NCBI GenBank assembly: GCA_949130495.1
Contig: OX422211.1
Location: 535,714,017 to 535,778,016, forward strand
Origin: Sambucus nigra
Lineage: Eukaryota; Streptophyta; Magnoliopsida; Dipsacales; Adoxaceae
Reading direction: 5' to 3'
Length of the DNA: 64,000 bases
The position numbers were made by a program, and so were the translations under genes. Below, in pieces: positions 35,872 through 48,723 of the stretch (the first letter of the stretch is position 1; every line of letters begins with the position of its first letter). The notes under the pieces are model-generated. The model saw only the letters and a list, made by a program, of their open reading frames with translations, did no database searches and had not been told where the DNA came from.

Positions 35872-38185
35872 TGTTGCCATTCGGGGCGAATTCCTTCGAC
35901 GTGGGTTGTCTCTGAAATCGATGGGAGAGAAAATAGAGAAATACATCTCTCCACATATACGAGAATTTGAGTATAGGAATTTTTTTTGGCCACCCGCGTG
36001 ATCTTCACAAGCTGACATGAATATAAATCGTTCATCATCAAAGGGGAGGAAAATGTAGAAAATTGATTAATCAACCTATTTTTCTTAAAATGGGCAAAAT
36101 AATGTAGTCTTCTTGATAGAACTATATGAAAAGACAAACTGGTGCATACGAAATCAAATGAATCGAGGGTCCAAGGACTAAGTTACGCAATAGGAAGGTT
36201 TTAGGCACCCATTTTGCTCATTTAGTCTCTCATGGGCGATGACAATATTATCCTTTTATCCAAAATGTGAATCACATGTACAATGTGTACGGTGTGAAAA
36301 TAAGTGAGAAAAAAGAATTATCATACTCACGTCATGGGAAGGACGGAGTGGAATAATTCTAAGGAATGTACAAAAGAATAACATGAAAATATATGATGTT
36401 AATGTCCATAGAATCACAATTTACTATGAGGAAGTGGATGTATATCGAGCGGTAACACTAATATGTAGGAGTACACGTATTCTCAATACTACTAAATGTG
36501 AGAAAATATAAAGTGGATAAATGAGAAAATTAAAACTCAAATCCCGAGATTGGCTCAGGACGCCTATGTAGCCAAAAATTATTAAAGTCCACGTAGTTTG
36601 ATAATGCACAAGGGAGGGGCTTAACCCATAAATTCAAAATTAGAACTTCCCTTAGATTATTTTAATAAATGGTGCACAAGGGTATGGAGTGTAAAAGATG
36701 GGAAATTATACTTTAGGGTTTATAGGAAACCCCACTTTTTGGCTTTTTTAGGTTTTATGAAAATATGTTTTGTGTGTACTAAAAATAAAAAAAGGATATT
36801 AGTTTTAGGTGAAGAAATAAAATAAAATAAATATAACAAAAATGAAAGAAAAAGTAAATGACTAATACTAATTAAATGAGTTGTAAAAGGATGAGAGTAG
36901 ATCTTCTATAGAACTTTAATTCTGATTTTTTGGGTAGTATAGGATGATTTTTAGGGTGGTTAAATGATGGTGGGGTAAGGATAAAATGGATGTTGAAAGA
37001 TGGATAAGGATGATGTCAGAAAAAAAGAGGAAAATGTTTGGAAAATGAAATTTTGGCGCACGGATTTCGAGGGAATGTTTCTTATTTCGAGAAGAGACCC
37101 TTGGGAATGAGATCATGGACTCCTTAAATAGTAAAAAAATTAGGGTTCAAGGGGCTACCAATTGGTATAAGACCTGGCTTGCCTATTGGCATACCCCTGA
37201 CTTGTTGGTGAAGTAAAATACACCCTTCCGATAGGCAGGGGGCTTGAGGTGCCTATAGGGACTCTAAAAAAGACAATTTTGGAAAAACGAGCATAAAATG
37301 CAAAAAGTAAGTCGAATCACAAATGGACCAGACCTTTGGAAAGGGTATCCCTAGCCCTACAAATATCCATTGATCCATTTTTGGGATCAAGAGTTGACCA
37401 AAGTTAAACGGGGGTTGGAAGCACCTGATGGCCTCTAGACGATGTTCTCATAGTAAAAAGGCAAGTATGTGCAAACTGTGAGGACAAATCGCACATTGCA
37501 TGGACCGTTGGAAAGGTTATTCAAGGCCCTATGAGAGTTCAACAAGCTTCGCTCTGGTTGGATAGTTTACCAGGGTCAAAAGGGGCTTGAAGCATCCGTT
37601 GGCCTCTAGATCGGGATTTGGAGTAAAAAGGTGAGTACGTGCAAACCGTGAGACCGATTTTCATAGGGTATGGGCTGCTGAAATTGGGATTTAGATCCCT
37701 ATGAGAGTTTAATGATATTTTATAAGTTTAGAGAGTTGACCAGGGTCAAACGGGTCTCAAAAGCGCCCGATTGCCTAAAGATTAGGGTTTGGAGTAAAAA
37801 TGTGAGTATGTGAAAACCATAAGGCCGATTCGCGCACGGTATGGGCCGTTAGAAAGGGGATTCAGAGACCTATGAGATTTTAATGAGATTAGCTCATGTT
37901 GGAGAGTTGACCAGAGTCAAATGAGGATCAAGAGAAACTAGTGGCCCCTGGATCGGGGTTGGGAGTAAAAAGGTGAGTACCACTGTTAAAAATGGGATTC
38001 AGAGCCCTATGAGAGTGTAATGATCTTCGCTCAGGTTGGAGAGATAACTTGGGTAAAACGGGGCTCGAGAGAACCCGGTGGCCTCTAGGCCAGGATTCAG
38101 AGTTGAGCCTAGGGTCTTAATGTCAGAGGAGAATTGTAAAGGACCTAAGAAGGTATTTAGAGGGTACTAGGATGGGGTGTCTACA
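35872..38185 (-). repeat. 5' LTR of Tat copy 1
   Basis: About 2.3 kb, ending on the plus strand with GGGGTGTCTACA (TGTAGACACCCC on the minus strand, the usual Tat start). The minus-strand TATTTAAGGAG near 37120 occupies the TATA position seen in the LTRs at 49925 and 53629. The right half is built of modules of about 170 bp, each with an ATGGRCYGTTGGAAA-like core and a GTTGACC core. Confidence 0.8.
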
Positions 38186-38186
38186 A

Positions 38187-40130
<1,944 letters not shown>

Positions 40131-40671
40131 TCTAACACCCCAAACAATCCAGAAGTTGACAGCTCAAAAGGAAACCATTAATTGATTCGGTCCAAATCTG
40201 AATCAATTCGGATCGAAGAGTTGCGAAATTTCCTTTTAATAATTTTTTTTCGAATTTCCTGATTTATCCTATATATGTATATATATATATATATATTATT
40301 TTGTATAATTACTTTAATCCAATTTAAAATACATAACTTAATTAACATGCGTACGCAGCATACGACATTTCTGTTTTTGAATTTTTCTCCTTAACCTTAA
40401 TTATAATTAAAAATAATATATTAATCCAATTAATTTCTTATAAAAAATAAATGCCATATGTTTTATGAATTACGCGAGTCCAAAAATATAAAGCAACTTT
40501 ACTAATTCAATAAATTTGGGTAATTTTTCTCCTTAACCTTAATTATAATTAAAAATAATATATTAATCCAATTAATTTCTTATAAAAAAAATAAATGCCA
40601 TATGTTTTACGAATTACGCGAGTCCAAAAATATAAAGCAACTTTATTAATTCAATAAATTTGGGTGTTACA
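40131..40671 (-). repeat. 3' LTR of the 40-45 kb chromovirus, with an internal 142-bp duplication
   Basis: Ends GGGTGTTACA at 40671; the left end TCTAACACCCC is probably a mutated TGTAACACCCC. Segment 40381-40522 is repeated almost exactly at 40523-40665. The minus-strand GGACGAAATTTCCCAAGG (about 40678-40695) precedes the LTR, as usual in chromoviruses. Confidence 0.8.
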
Positions 40672-40739
40672 ACCCCACCTTGGGAAATTTCGTCCCAAAA
40701 TCAAAACACAAAAAAAAAATAAGTAAATAATTAGGGATG

Positions 40740-42174
40740 TGTCATTCTCTTTGTAGATTCTAATTCCCAAGTCATTTCCTTAACACCATTGTTATCCCAA
40801 ACAACCTTGACGAGGGGAATCGTCTTCTTACGAAGCATCTTTTGCTTATGGTTTACTATCGCCAACTATCTAGTCTTATAGAAAAATCGTTCTGAAGGTC
40901 TAGCCGACCCCAATTGATTACATGAGACGTATCCAGAATATACTTACGTAATATCAACACATGGAAAATGTTGTGCACATTAGCCAACTAAGGCGGTAGG
41001 GTCAAATGGTACGACACTAGACCAATCCTATCTAAAATATCAAATGGTCATTTGTACCTTGGTGCTAACTTTCCCTTATTACCAAACCTTATAACCCTTA
41101 GTCTATCCTTGATCTTCAGAAATACATGATAACCCATAATGAACTCAATATTAAACAACAAACATCAGCATTGTTCTTCTGATGGCCTTGAGTATTTTCA
41201 AGTCTAGCGTGAATGACCTAAATCTTTTCAGTGGCCTCCAAAATCATCTCTAATCCTGAGATGTGATTCTTGTTAGCCTCCACCTAAAAAATTAGTGTAC
41301 GATAATGTCTTTCGTATAAAGCTTTAAATGGCGCCATCCTAATATTATCCTGGAAAATTTTATTCTAGACAAACTCTATTAACAGTAGATGATCAGCCCA
41401 ACTACCCTAAAAATCTATAGCGCAAGCCTGTAACATATCTTCAAGTATCTGAATAGTTCTCTCGAATTTTCCATATGTCTGTGGATGATAGGTTGTACTA
41501 AAATTTAGATTTGTTCCTAACTCCTGCTAGAGTTTCTTCAAAACTTGGACACAAATCTCGAATCCCTCTCTGAAAAAATGGATAAAGGTGCGTCATGCAA
41601 CCTTGTGACTTCTTGAATGTAGAGTCTGAAAATTTTTGAAGGAATTGCACTGAGTCGATGAATCATAACCCACACTACGTCAGGCCCTACCTGAGTCCTA
41701 GGCAAAACTATGATGAAATCCATTATTATGTGCTCCCACTTCCATTGTGCTATCGGTAGTAATTTCAATAACCCTACTAGATTCTGGTGCTCGAACTTTA
41801 CTTGTTGATATGTAACTCACTTTGCCACAAAAATTGCAACATCCTTTTTTCATTTCTAACCACTTGTAGTCTCTGCACAAATCCTTGTACATCTTTGCAC
41901 TACCTGAATGAATGCTGAAACAAGCCTAGTGTGCTTCTGCTATGATTTCTTCCCTGAGCTCCTCAATACTCAAAAATACCAACCTTCCTTGGAATCTCAC
42001 ACCATTATCCTTGTCGACATAAAAGTTCTCAATTAGGTCACTTGATAAAATGCAATTCTGAAAGTTTGCCAAATCATTATCGAAACTCTGTGCATCAAGA
42101 ACCTTCTGTTGTATTACAGACCCAACCACCATCCTATAGATGTACGTGTGATGCTTTACCCCCTTAGCCCTCAA
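40740..42174 (-). pseudogene. Integrase with GPY/F domain and chromodomain (decayed)
   Basis: The frame 42174-41926 contains the segment before the zinc module (GVRFQGRLVFLSIEELREEI). The core is at 41768-41538: PIAQWKWEHIIMDFIIVLPR with the first Asp, then FSERDSRFVSKF with the second. The third motif, HPQTYGKFERTIQILEDML (about 41490-41420), keeps its Glu. The GPY/F part (about 41090-40940) reads GKLAPRYK, a stop, PFDILDRIG and NVHNIFHVLILRKY. The chromodomain tail (about 40850-40750) reads TIPLVKVVWDNN and TWELE. Catalytic residues survive but stops and shifts separate the parts. Confidence 0.8.
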
Positions 42175-42175
42175 C

Positions 42176-43470
42176 TCATAGCTCTGAAGGTATTAAGTCA
42201 TATTGTGATGGTAGCATTTCATTATCACCAAGAGATAATCTTGTATTCTTGCTTAATGAGTCGGCTACAAAATTGGCCTTACCCAGGTGGAAATGGAGAC
42301 CAAAGTCATAATCTTTTATGATATTTATACATCCTCTTTGCCTGAGATTTATATCTCTATGAGTGAAAATATATTGGAGACTTTTATTATCCAAGTACAT
42401 CTAGAGTTTTTGTTCATAAAGGTAATATCTTTAATTCTTAAGGGAAAAGACAATTGCTCCAAGATCTAGGTCATGCGTAGGGCAACAATTCTTCTCATGA
42501 ACCCTTAACTTCCTTGACGCATAAGCTACCAAATTAATCCCCTGCATCAGTGCGCCCCCAAATCAGATCTTAATGCATCACAATACACAGAATATCCTTT
42601 TCATATCTTAGGGAGGATAAGTATTCGTGATGAAGTCAGTTCGGTCTTCAACTCCTGTAAGGTCGCCTCATAGTCACCTAACCACTCAAAGTGAACATCA
42701 TTATGCATCAACCTAGTGAGGTGTAAAGAAATCTACGAGAATCCTTGCATGAAATGCCTATAATACCTGAAGAGTTCCAATATACTCTTCATTTTTTTAC
42801 TGTCTTCGGTTGTTCCCAATTCATCATTGGTTCAACCTTTGTTAGATCTATTGAAACACTTTGTTCTGAGATAACATGGCCAAGAAACCTCACCTCATCC
42901 ATCCAGAACTCGCACTTTCTGCACTTTTAATAAGATAATTTTTACGGAGCACTTACAAATTTGTGTGAAAAAGATCCTCATGATCCACTCTTGAATCTAA
43001 GTAAATCGGGATATCGTCAATAAACACCACAAAAAACCTATCCAATTACGGGTGGTAAATCCGATTCACCAGGTCCATAAACATTCTATGTTCATTCATT
43101 AATCAGAATGGCATCACTAATAACTCATAATAGTCATTTCATGCCTTAAACATTGTCTTCTGAATATCCTTAGTCTTGACCCTCAATTAAAGATAGTCGG
43201 ACATAACATTAATCTTTGAGAATACACTCACGCCTCGTAACTAATCAAAGAGATCATCAATCCATGTCATAGGATACTTATTCTTGATTGTAACACGATT
43301 CATCTATCTATAGCCAATACAAAGCCTAGGCGAATTCTCCTTGTTCTTGGTAAAAAGGACCAATGTGCCCCATAGTGACACACTTTGCCTGATATGACCC
43401 TTTGATAACGAATCCACAAACTATATCGTTAGTTCGTACAACTTGTCTGAAGATAAATGGAGTGGAGGAA
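42176..43470 (-). pseudogene. Reverse transcriptase and RNase H of the 40-45 kb chromovirus
   Basis: RNase H end at 42400-42176: MYLDNKSLQYIFTHRDINL, then DYDFGLHFHLGKANFVADSL, where chromoviruses have YTDHKSLKY and HPGKANVVADALS. The first Asp context is changed (YLDNKS for YTDHKS). The RT active site near 43028-43005 reads VVFIDDIPIYL, with both Asp of the Y/F-x-DD box. Between them (42500-42960) thumb and RNase H entry can be followed in shifted frames (FEWLGDYEA, YCDALR). Confidence 0.7.
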
Positions 43471-43578
43471 TGGAAATAGGTGAGACACCTATATGTGCCT
43501 CAATTCGAAAGTCTATATCCCTCTAAGGTGTTAACCTTAGAAGCTCATTCGAAAACACATTCAGAAACTCTAGTGCAA

Positions 43579-44020
43579 CTAGATGATCAAAGACCATAAT
43601 TTCGATAGCATCATGCACCACAAGGATCGAAATCCATCTAAAATATTTTTACTATTCCTTAGTGCTAGTGTATTTACTCGGATGGTCCAGGAGTTTCTCA
43701 TAGTTAAAGATGTAACTAGACCCGTCAGCCAATAACATCGAAATGATGTGTTGACGACATTCACTAGTGGCACTAAAGCAAGAAAGATAATACATCCCAA
43801 GGATTACCACAAAACCTTCTATATCCATGACAATTAAGTCATATTCGAGCACATAATCTCCCGCAATGATGACACAAATGCGACAGATGGGATTTAAAGA
43901 AATAACCGTGCCAATCGAAAGTCTCATGAAAATAGGGGGATATAAAAAATCTACCTCTAATCCCAAGCTGAAAGTCAATGAACTAGATATAAAGGAATCT
44001 AATGCGCTAGAATAACATAA
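43579..44020 (-). pseudogene. Retropepsin-like protease of the 40-45 kb chromovirus
   Basis: The frame 43978-43652 shows FSLGLEVDFLYPPIFMRLSI and YDLIVMDIEGFVVILGMYYL, the second half of the chromovirus protease (DLI.LDM..FDVILGMDWL). The active-site segment just upstream reads CYSSALDSFISSSL where LFDSGATHSFIS is expected, so the catalytic Asp appears to be Tyr and the Gly is changed. No active protease. Confidence 0.7.
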
Positions 44021-44324
44021 AACTCAAACCCATGTATGGAATATTAAAAGCATACCTTCCATCAAATATGGCATCTGGTTGAACCGTAGACTGAGTAATG
44101 TCATATGCATGCCCATGTGTGAACCTACTGTTCTGGTCGCCTTACTGGTTCCACTAACTTTGTTCACCGTAACCCTAGTTGGGCCATGAACTGTTAACAT
44201 TTTCCCTGCCTTATTGAAACCCATTATAATGCTGAGGCTACTGGGTAGGAAATATAAGGCTTGAGTTTTGTCCTGGTTGAAAGATAGAACCCTAATTGTT
44301 TAGCTAAGAACCACTGCATCTCTA

Positions 44325-45180
44325 GGGGAAATCCTTTTTGAAATGATTTAATTCCCCACATATGAAACACCCTTTGTCTAGTTGTGCTGATCACTTACCC
44401 TGACTCTGGCAGGAACCAATTCCCATTATCGTCTTTAATTTGGAAAAGAATTCTCGAGAACCACCGGCCCTATGTTTTTTGCCTACACTGCTACTTTGTT
44501 TGTTTCCAGACATCCTATTCTTCTCCTTAATTAGACTCTCATATTCGTACTCTAACTTGATTCCGATGGCATTATTCACAGTCTCTCAAAACTCGCGAAC
44601 ATCCTGGCCAACGATAAGCCTCTGAATGTAAGGGTTCCGACCCTTTATGAAAAAGGTGGGTCTTTTCCCTCTCACCACATGCCACATACCGGTCATAATC
44701 CAAAAATCTTTCAAATATGATCTCATACTCCCCCACAAACATCTTTACCCGAAAAAAGTTAGGAAATTTATCCCTCTTCCCGTCATGATAATCTTCTAGA
44801 AAATAACTGTCTAAAAATGTCATCCAAAAATCTTCCCAAATGACTACCCCGTTCAGGCTGCCCTGATGAAATATCCACCACTTTTGAGACTAGTTTGTGA
44901 ACTAAAATGTGTCCACTCGAACCCTGTAAGTAAGAGGTACCTCAAAAATACGTGTGACACGCTACAACTATTCATCTATCCCTTCAGGTTGAACATCGGG
45001 GGATTGAACTTCCTAAACTCCTTCACAATATTGGCAGCCCTGCTGCTCTCTCCTGAACTACTATTATCGACTTGATGATGTTGAGATAGTGACTCGGCTA
45101 ACTACCATACTACCCTTTATCATTTGAAGCAACTCGTTGGTGTTTCCACATGTGCGTTCGCCACCTCTACGAATAGACAT
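44325..45180 (-). pseudogene. Gag of the 40-45 kb chromovirus
   Basis: A start ATG at 45180 opens MSIRRGGERT. EFRKFNPPMF near 45020 corresponds to the FKKLNPP.F.G Gag start. The frame 44823-44572 carries FLDSYFLEDYHDGKRDKFPN and MFVGEYEIIFERFL, the FL..YFP..R..K..EF...M.V.EY...F pattern. A zinc knuckle lies at about 44373-44329 as CFICGELNHFKKDFP, so the last ligand Cys of C-C-H-C is Phe. Several stops interrupt it. Confidence 0.75.
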
Positions 45181-45469
45181 TCTAAAAAGGGGATGATAGT
45201 TTAGAATGGATGAATATGTAAGGAACTATTACCTAACGAATGTGGAATATAAAGTTTGGGTTGTGTGAATGCTTGAGTGAACCCTAGGGTCTCTCTACTA
45301 GTATTCTGTTTATATTAAAGTGTCAAGCAATTGGGCTTTGGCTATCCCCAACAACCCTTATCTCTCCCAAACCAAAACTTTCAAGGGATCCCAACTGGCC
45401 TGCTTGAGCCCTTCTTTCTCAACTAAGGCTACTTGTGTAAGAAAATCAAATTAGTAACTTATTTGTTTG

Positions 45470-45960
45470 TGGTAACAATTTGGAGATATGGCCACTCGTG
45501 GTGGACTCCCTCGCCCAAATACATTTTAGGGCAATTAATTGGGGGATGGGGCCACTCACGGTGGAACCCCTCGCCCTAATACATTTTTGGGTAATAAATT
45601 TAGGGATGAGGAAACTCATGGTGGACCCCATCTCCCTAATACATTTTTGGTAATCAATTTGTGTATGGGTCCACTCATGGAGGACCCATCTCCCTAAAAC
45701 ATTTATGTAGTATTAACCTTGGGGAATGGGGCCACTCATGCTGGACCCCCTTGCCCTATGCATACTATCTAGCATTGCTTTTGGGCCGTGGGTTCTAGCA
45801 TTGCTCTTGGGAAATGAGTCACTCAAGGTAAAGCCCCTCGTTCTGTGCATATTTTGGTATTGAACTTTGGGAGTGGGGACACTCGTGGTGGACCCCCTCA
45901 CCCTTCACATACTTCCTAGTAGCATTAGTGGGGATGTGGCCACTCCTCATGGACCTCCTC
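45470..45960. repeat. 60-bp tandem array, about eight copies
   Basis: Units centre on ATGGGGCCACTCATGGTGGACC; cores recur near 45484, 45545, 45605, 45664, 45725, 45811, 45871 and 45934. Minus-strand frames here are translated repeat. It precedes a plant-mobile-domain-like gene, as the array at 54740-55700 precedes the one at 56423. Confidence 0.9.
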
Positions 45961-46253
45961 GCCCAAGTATTTATGAGTTTACTAACGACCGAATGCTCCT
46001 CTACATTAGTCCCCTCGTGAAAATTCCTTTGTGTTGGGAAGACCAAAGGGCTTTATATGAAATCACTGTCTTTCCTTGGAATTTGAATGATTCATTTGTC
46101 GTTTCACCATTGCTTTGTGAACAATAAATGACCCTATCACTTCTCCCCGTGTTTAGGGTCTCGAGGAGACACATATCATCCTAGTAACTGGCATCCCATC
46201 ATTTGGGAAATGATTTGATCCAAATTTAGCCGTCATAGCGTCCCTACTCTCTT

Positions 46254-46264
46254 TGGTATAAAAT
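46254..46264 (+). promoter_or_regulatory. Possible TATA box of the 46.3-kb pseudogene
   Basis: GGTATAAAATG about 75 bp upstream of the first ATG at 46337, with an AT-rich leader. Spacing fits a plant promoter. Prediction only. Confidence 0.4.
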
Positions 46265-46336
46265 GTCATTAAAAAAAACTTCCCTAAACCTTTGCATTCA
46301 AAACCTTGTTTCTGAGTTTTTTAGAGAGAGAAATTT

Positions 46337-48540
46337 ATGTTTGTTCCTCAAACTCCGTTATCTCCATTTCTAAAGCCTTCATTCCACCCAATTTACATGG
46401 CTTCCTCCTCAAAGGTCACCTCCGCCACTGTTACCATCACTACCAGTGAATTTTTTATTGGCTCTCTACCCAGACAAGTGACGATTTCCACCATCCTTTC
46501 AACAGGCATTGCCACTGTGACCGCCATTACCATCGTATCCACCACGAATTTTGTTGGTGGTTCTAGTGGGGCTTATTCTGACGCTACCCTCTTAAATCTC
46601 AGAGGGAGTAACTTGCAAACCGTTCAAAGAGGTATTTTGGCATTTATCATCTTACCCCTTACTTTGGGTAGAAGGATAATTTCCCACACGCACTCGAAAG
46701 ATTCGAGGAGGAGTTTGTTATGAAGATTAACAAGCGGCCTCATCTAGACTTAGGTGAGCCCCCTAACCTTCCTACTATTTTGGATGATAGCATTTTAATG
46801 GTTAGAATGGATAGGGATGACTTCCTTTATTCCAATATAAACCTCAATGTGTGTGGAGGGGATCCAGACGAGTGAAACCTCTAGGTGTAATATGTATTAC
46901 CCTTCTCATAAATCCACCATCGATGGAATTTGCCTGACCAGGACTATCCACAATTTGAAATCATGCACAATTGCTAAACACTCTAACACTTTCAATATGT
47001 TGGCTTCGCACTAGAGTATGGATTCCTATAGATTCATTACTAGTTGGAGGAAATTTTCCATTACTTTGGAAGACATATGCGAGTTGACTAACCTTCCCTA
47101 ATTGGGGTGCCATGTTTTTACTAATGGCTTTGAGGATGGTGAGGAGGAGGGGATGTATATAGAACTTTTCTTAGTGCTCTCGTTACACTGCAATTAACAA
47201 AACTAGTGCCACCAAGCACTCATTTGCGAAATGGCAATAATTTTGGTTCCGAGACTTTGAGTCTCTTCCTAAGGGTGAAGGCTCGAGCAGGGTGACCAAG
47301 CAGTAGGATGGACTTAAAATTAAGTCCCCTTCACACTTAGCTACATTTTTTGTTACTTTCTTGAGTAGATTTCTATTCCTAGATAGGCCAGATGACTCCC
47401 CTTGCAAGTTACTCTTAAGACTACCTATTAGACTTACACTAGGGAGGGACGTTCCCCTCGCAGACCTTACGCCAGGCTCCTTATACACTTGGTTAGATCG
47501 CTCTCATGTAGATGTGGAATGATCTTGCAGTCGTCACGATGTTAGTAGTTTTGCCAATTCTTTTATTTTGATGGCCTTTATCTTTCATAGATTTCCTAAT
47601 TTTGCCCAAAAGGCTCATGCTTATCACAGTGATGTCGCTCAGATTACCCAGTGGCACAAAAAGAATCCAAAGAGCCCCCTAGTCACCCTTATTGTCAATT
47701 TTAATGAATTTTGATTTCACCCGTAATGCAAGCGAGTGGGTGGGGTTTTCTTATGGGGCTCCTTCTCAGCTTCTGGGGGCACTTTCTATTTCCCCTCTGA
47801 CGTGGAGTTTTTTCTACCTGCCCGCACATCTCTGTGATAACCATGCTTCTCCCTTGCACTCTTCCTTGATTGATTTAGGTCAAGGTGTGGAATTTTACCA
47901 TTCTGAGTGAGTGAGGAGGTAGTTTGTATATAATCAAGGGGCCCATACTCCCACCTATCCCTCGATCACTTCCCCCTTAAAACTATACCTAGAGGCTTAC
48001 AACAATTTTACCTTTGAGGGGATGTTTCATAGGACTGGTGGCCTTGGTGGCCTTTTTGTACCTCCTCGAGACTACATTCCTCCATTAAGCCACTCGGAGT
48101 TTAGTTTGTGGTAGAGGCAGGTGTCTTTGATCCAAAATTTTATAGTGGATGTTCCTAGAGAGACAATCCCCACCAAGATTATAATTAATGACAAGTATTT
48201 GGGCAAAAGGACCCAAAAGGATCTATGGCATCAGAGCACAGTTATGAAGACACCTCTCGAGAAGGTTACTCCCATCTTGGTGAAGCCCCTATTTGATGAA
48301 TAAATCTATGTGAAGCATCCTGAGCCTCAGCTCGTCAAAACTAAAGGAAAAGGGAAGGCAAAGTCTAAGGCCTCTTCAAAAAGAAAACATCCAAATATTA
48401 ATGTGTCAAATTTTGTTCATTCCCCTATCAATACTTCTGCTTACCCTCCTTTTCCTGTGAGCACTAGAGCCAGCAAGAAGAATAAGAAGAAAAAGGTTGG
48501 TGTTGAGTCTTCTGCTCCCCCTTTCATTCTAGACTAAGGG
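46337..48540 (+). pseudogene. Decayed plant-mobile-domain-like gene
   Basis: The first frame (46337-46723) encodes a Ser/Thr-rich N-terminus. After a frameshift the sequence continues FEEEFVMKINKRPHLDLGEP and LYSNINLNVCGGDPDE. Near 47040-47110 it reads FITSWRKFSITLEDICELTN, resembling the TLEDV..L..LP core of plant mobile domains. Further broken pieces follow (DVPLADLTPGSLYTWLDRSH, WHKKNPKSPLVTLIVNF). The C-terminus (48310-48540) is Lys-rich, with KGKGKAKSKASSKRK and KKNKKKKVG, possibly a nuclear-localisation tract. Stops and shifts are frequent. Plant mobile domains occur in host silencing-related proteins and in transposons; the location points to the latter. Identity is moderate. Confidence 0.45.
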
Positions 48541-48723
48541 TAAGACACTAATATCCTTGGAGTTGAAGAGACTTACCAAATTGATCGTGAACAAGGCTAT
48601 GAAGCCTAAGTTATTTTTATGTAGGAACCATACACTTCATCCATCCTTGTTGTTGAAAGTACTTTAGCTAAATCCTTTTTACTTAGTGAAACTGCTAGCC
48701 ATGAGGTTTCACCTGATGGTTAC

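Larger units (their letters stand above)
1007..38185 (-). mobile_element. Outermost Tat-group Ty3/gypsy element (copy 1), carrying two nested inserts
   Basis: Reading on the minus strand the order is 5' LTR (35872-38185), primer site (35853-35870), gag (about 33070-32100), then protease, RT, RNase H and integrase down to about 4690. An antisense DUF7745-like gene (2901-4186) and a truncated 3' LTR (about 1007-2885) follow. The polymerase is split between 8229 and 31064 by a 22.8-kb nested insert. Without the insert the element is about 14 kb, in the range of large Tat/Ogre elements. LTR similarity by eye is about 80-85%, making it the oldest layer. No convincing target-site duplication was found. 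Coding parts are full of stops and frameshifts. Confidence 0.8.
40131..45180 (-). mobile_element. Decayed chromovirus (5' LTR missing)
   Basis: On the minus strand: gag (45180 to 44325), protease, RT, RNase H, integrase, chromodomain (about 40880-40740), polypurine region and a 3' LTR of about 540 bp (40131-40671). No initiator-Met primer site or second LTR is visible to the right, where a tandem array begins. Every gene has stops or frameshifts. The short LTR fits a chromovirus group other than Tekay, but I do not assign it further. Confidence 0.8.

Noticed and set aside
35548..36137. Overlapping minus-strand frames of 156 and 185 codons, hydrophobic
   Set aside because: They cross the primer site and the LTR edge, have biased low-complexity composition and match no family.
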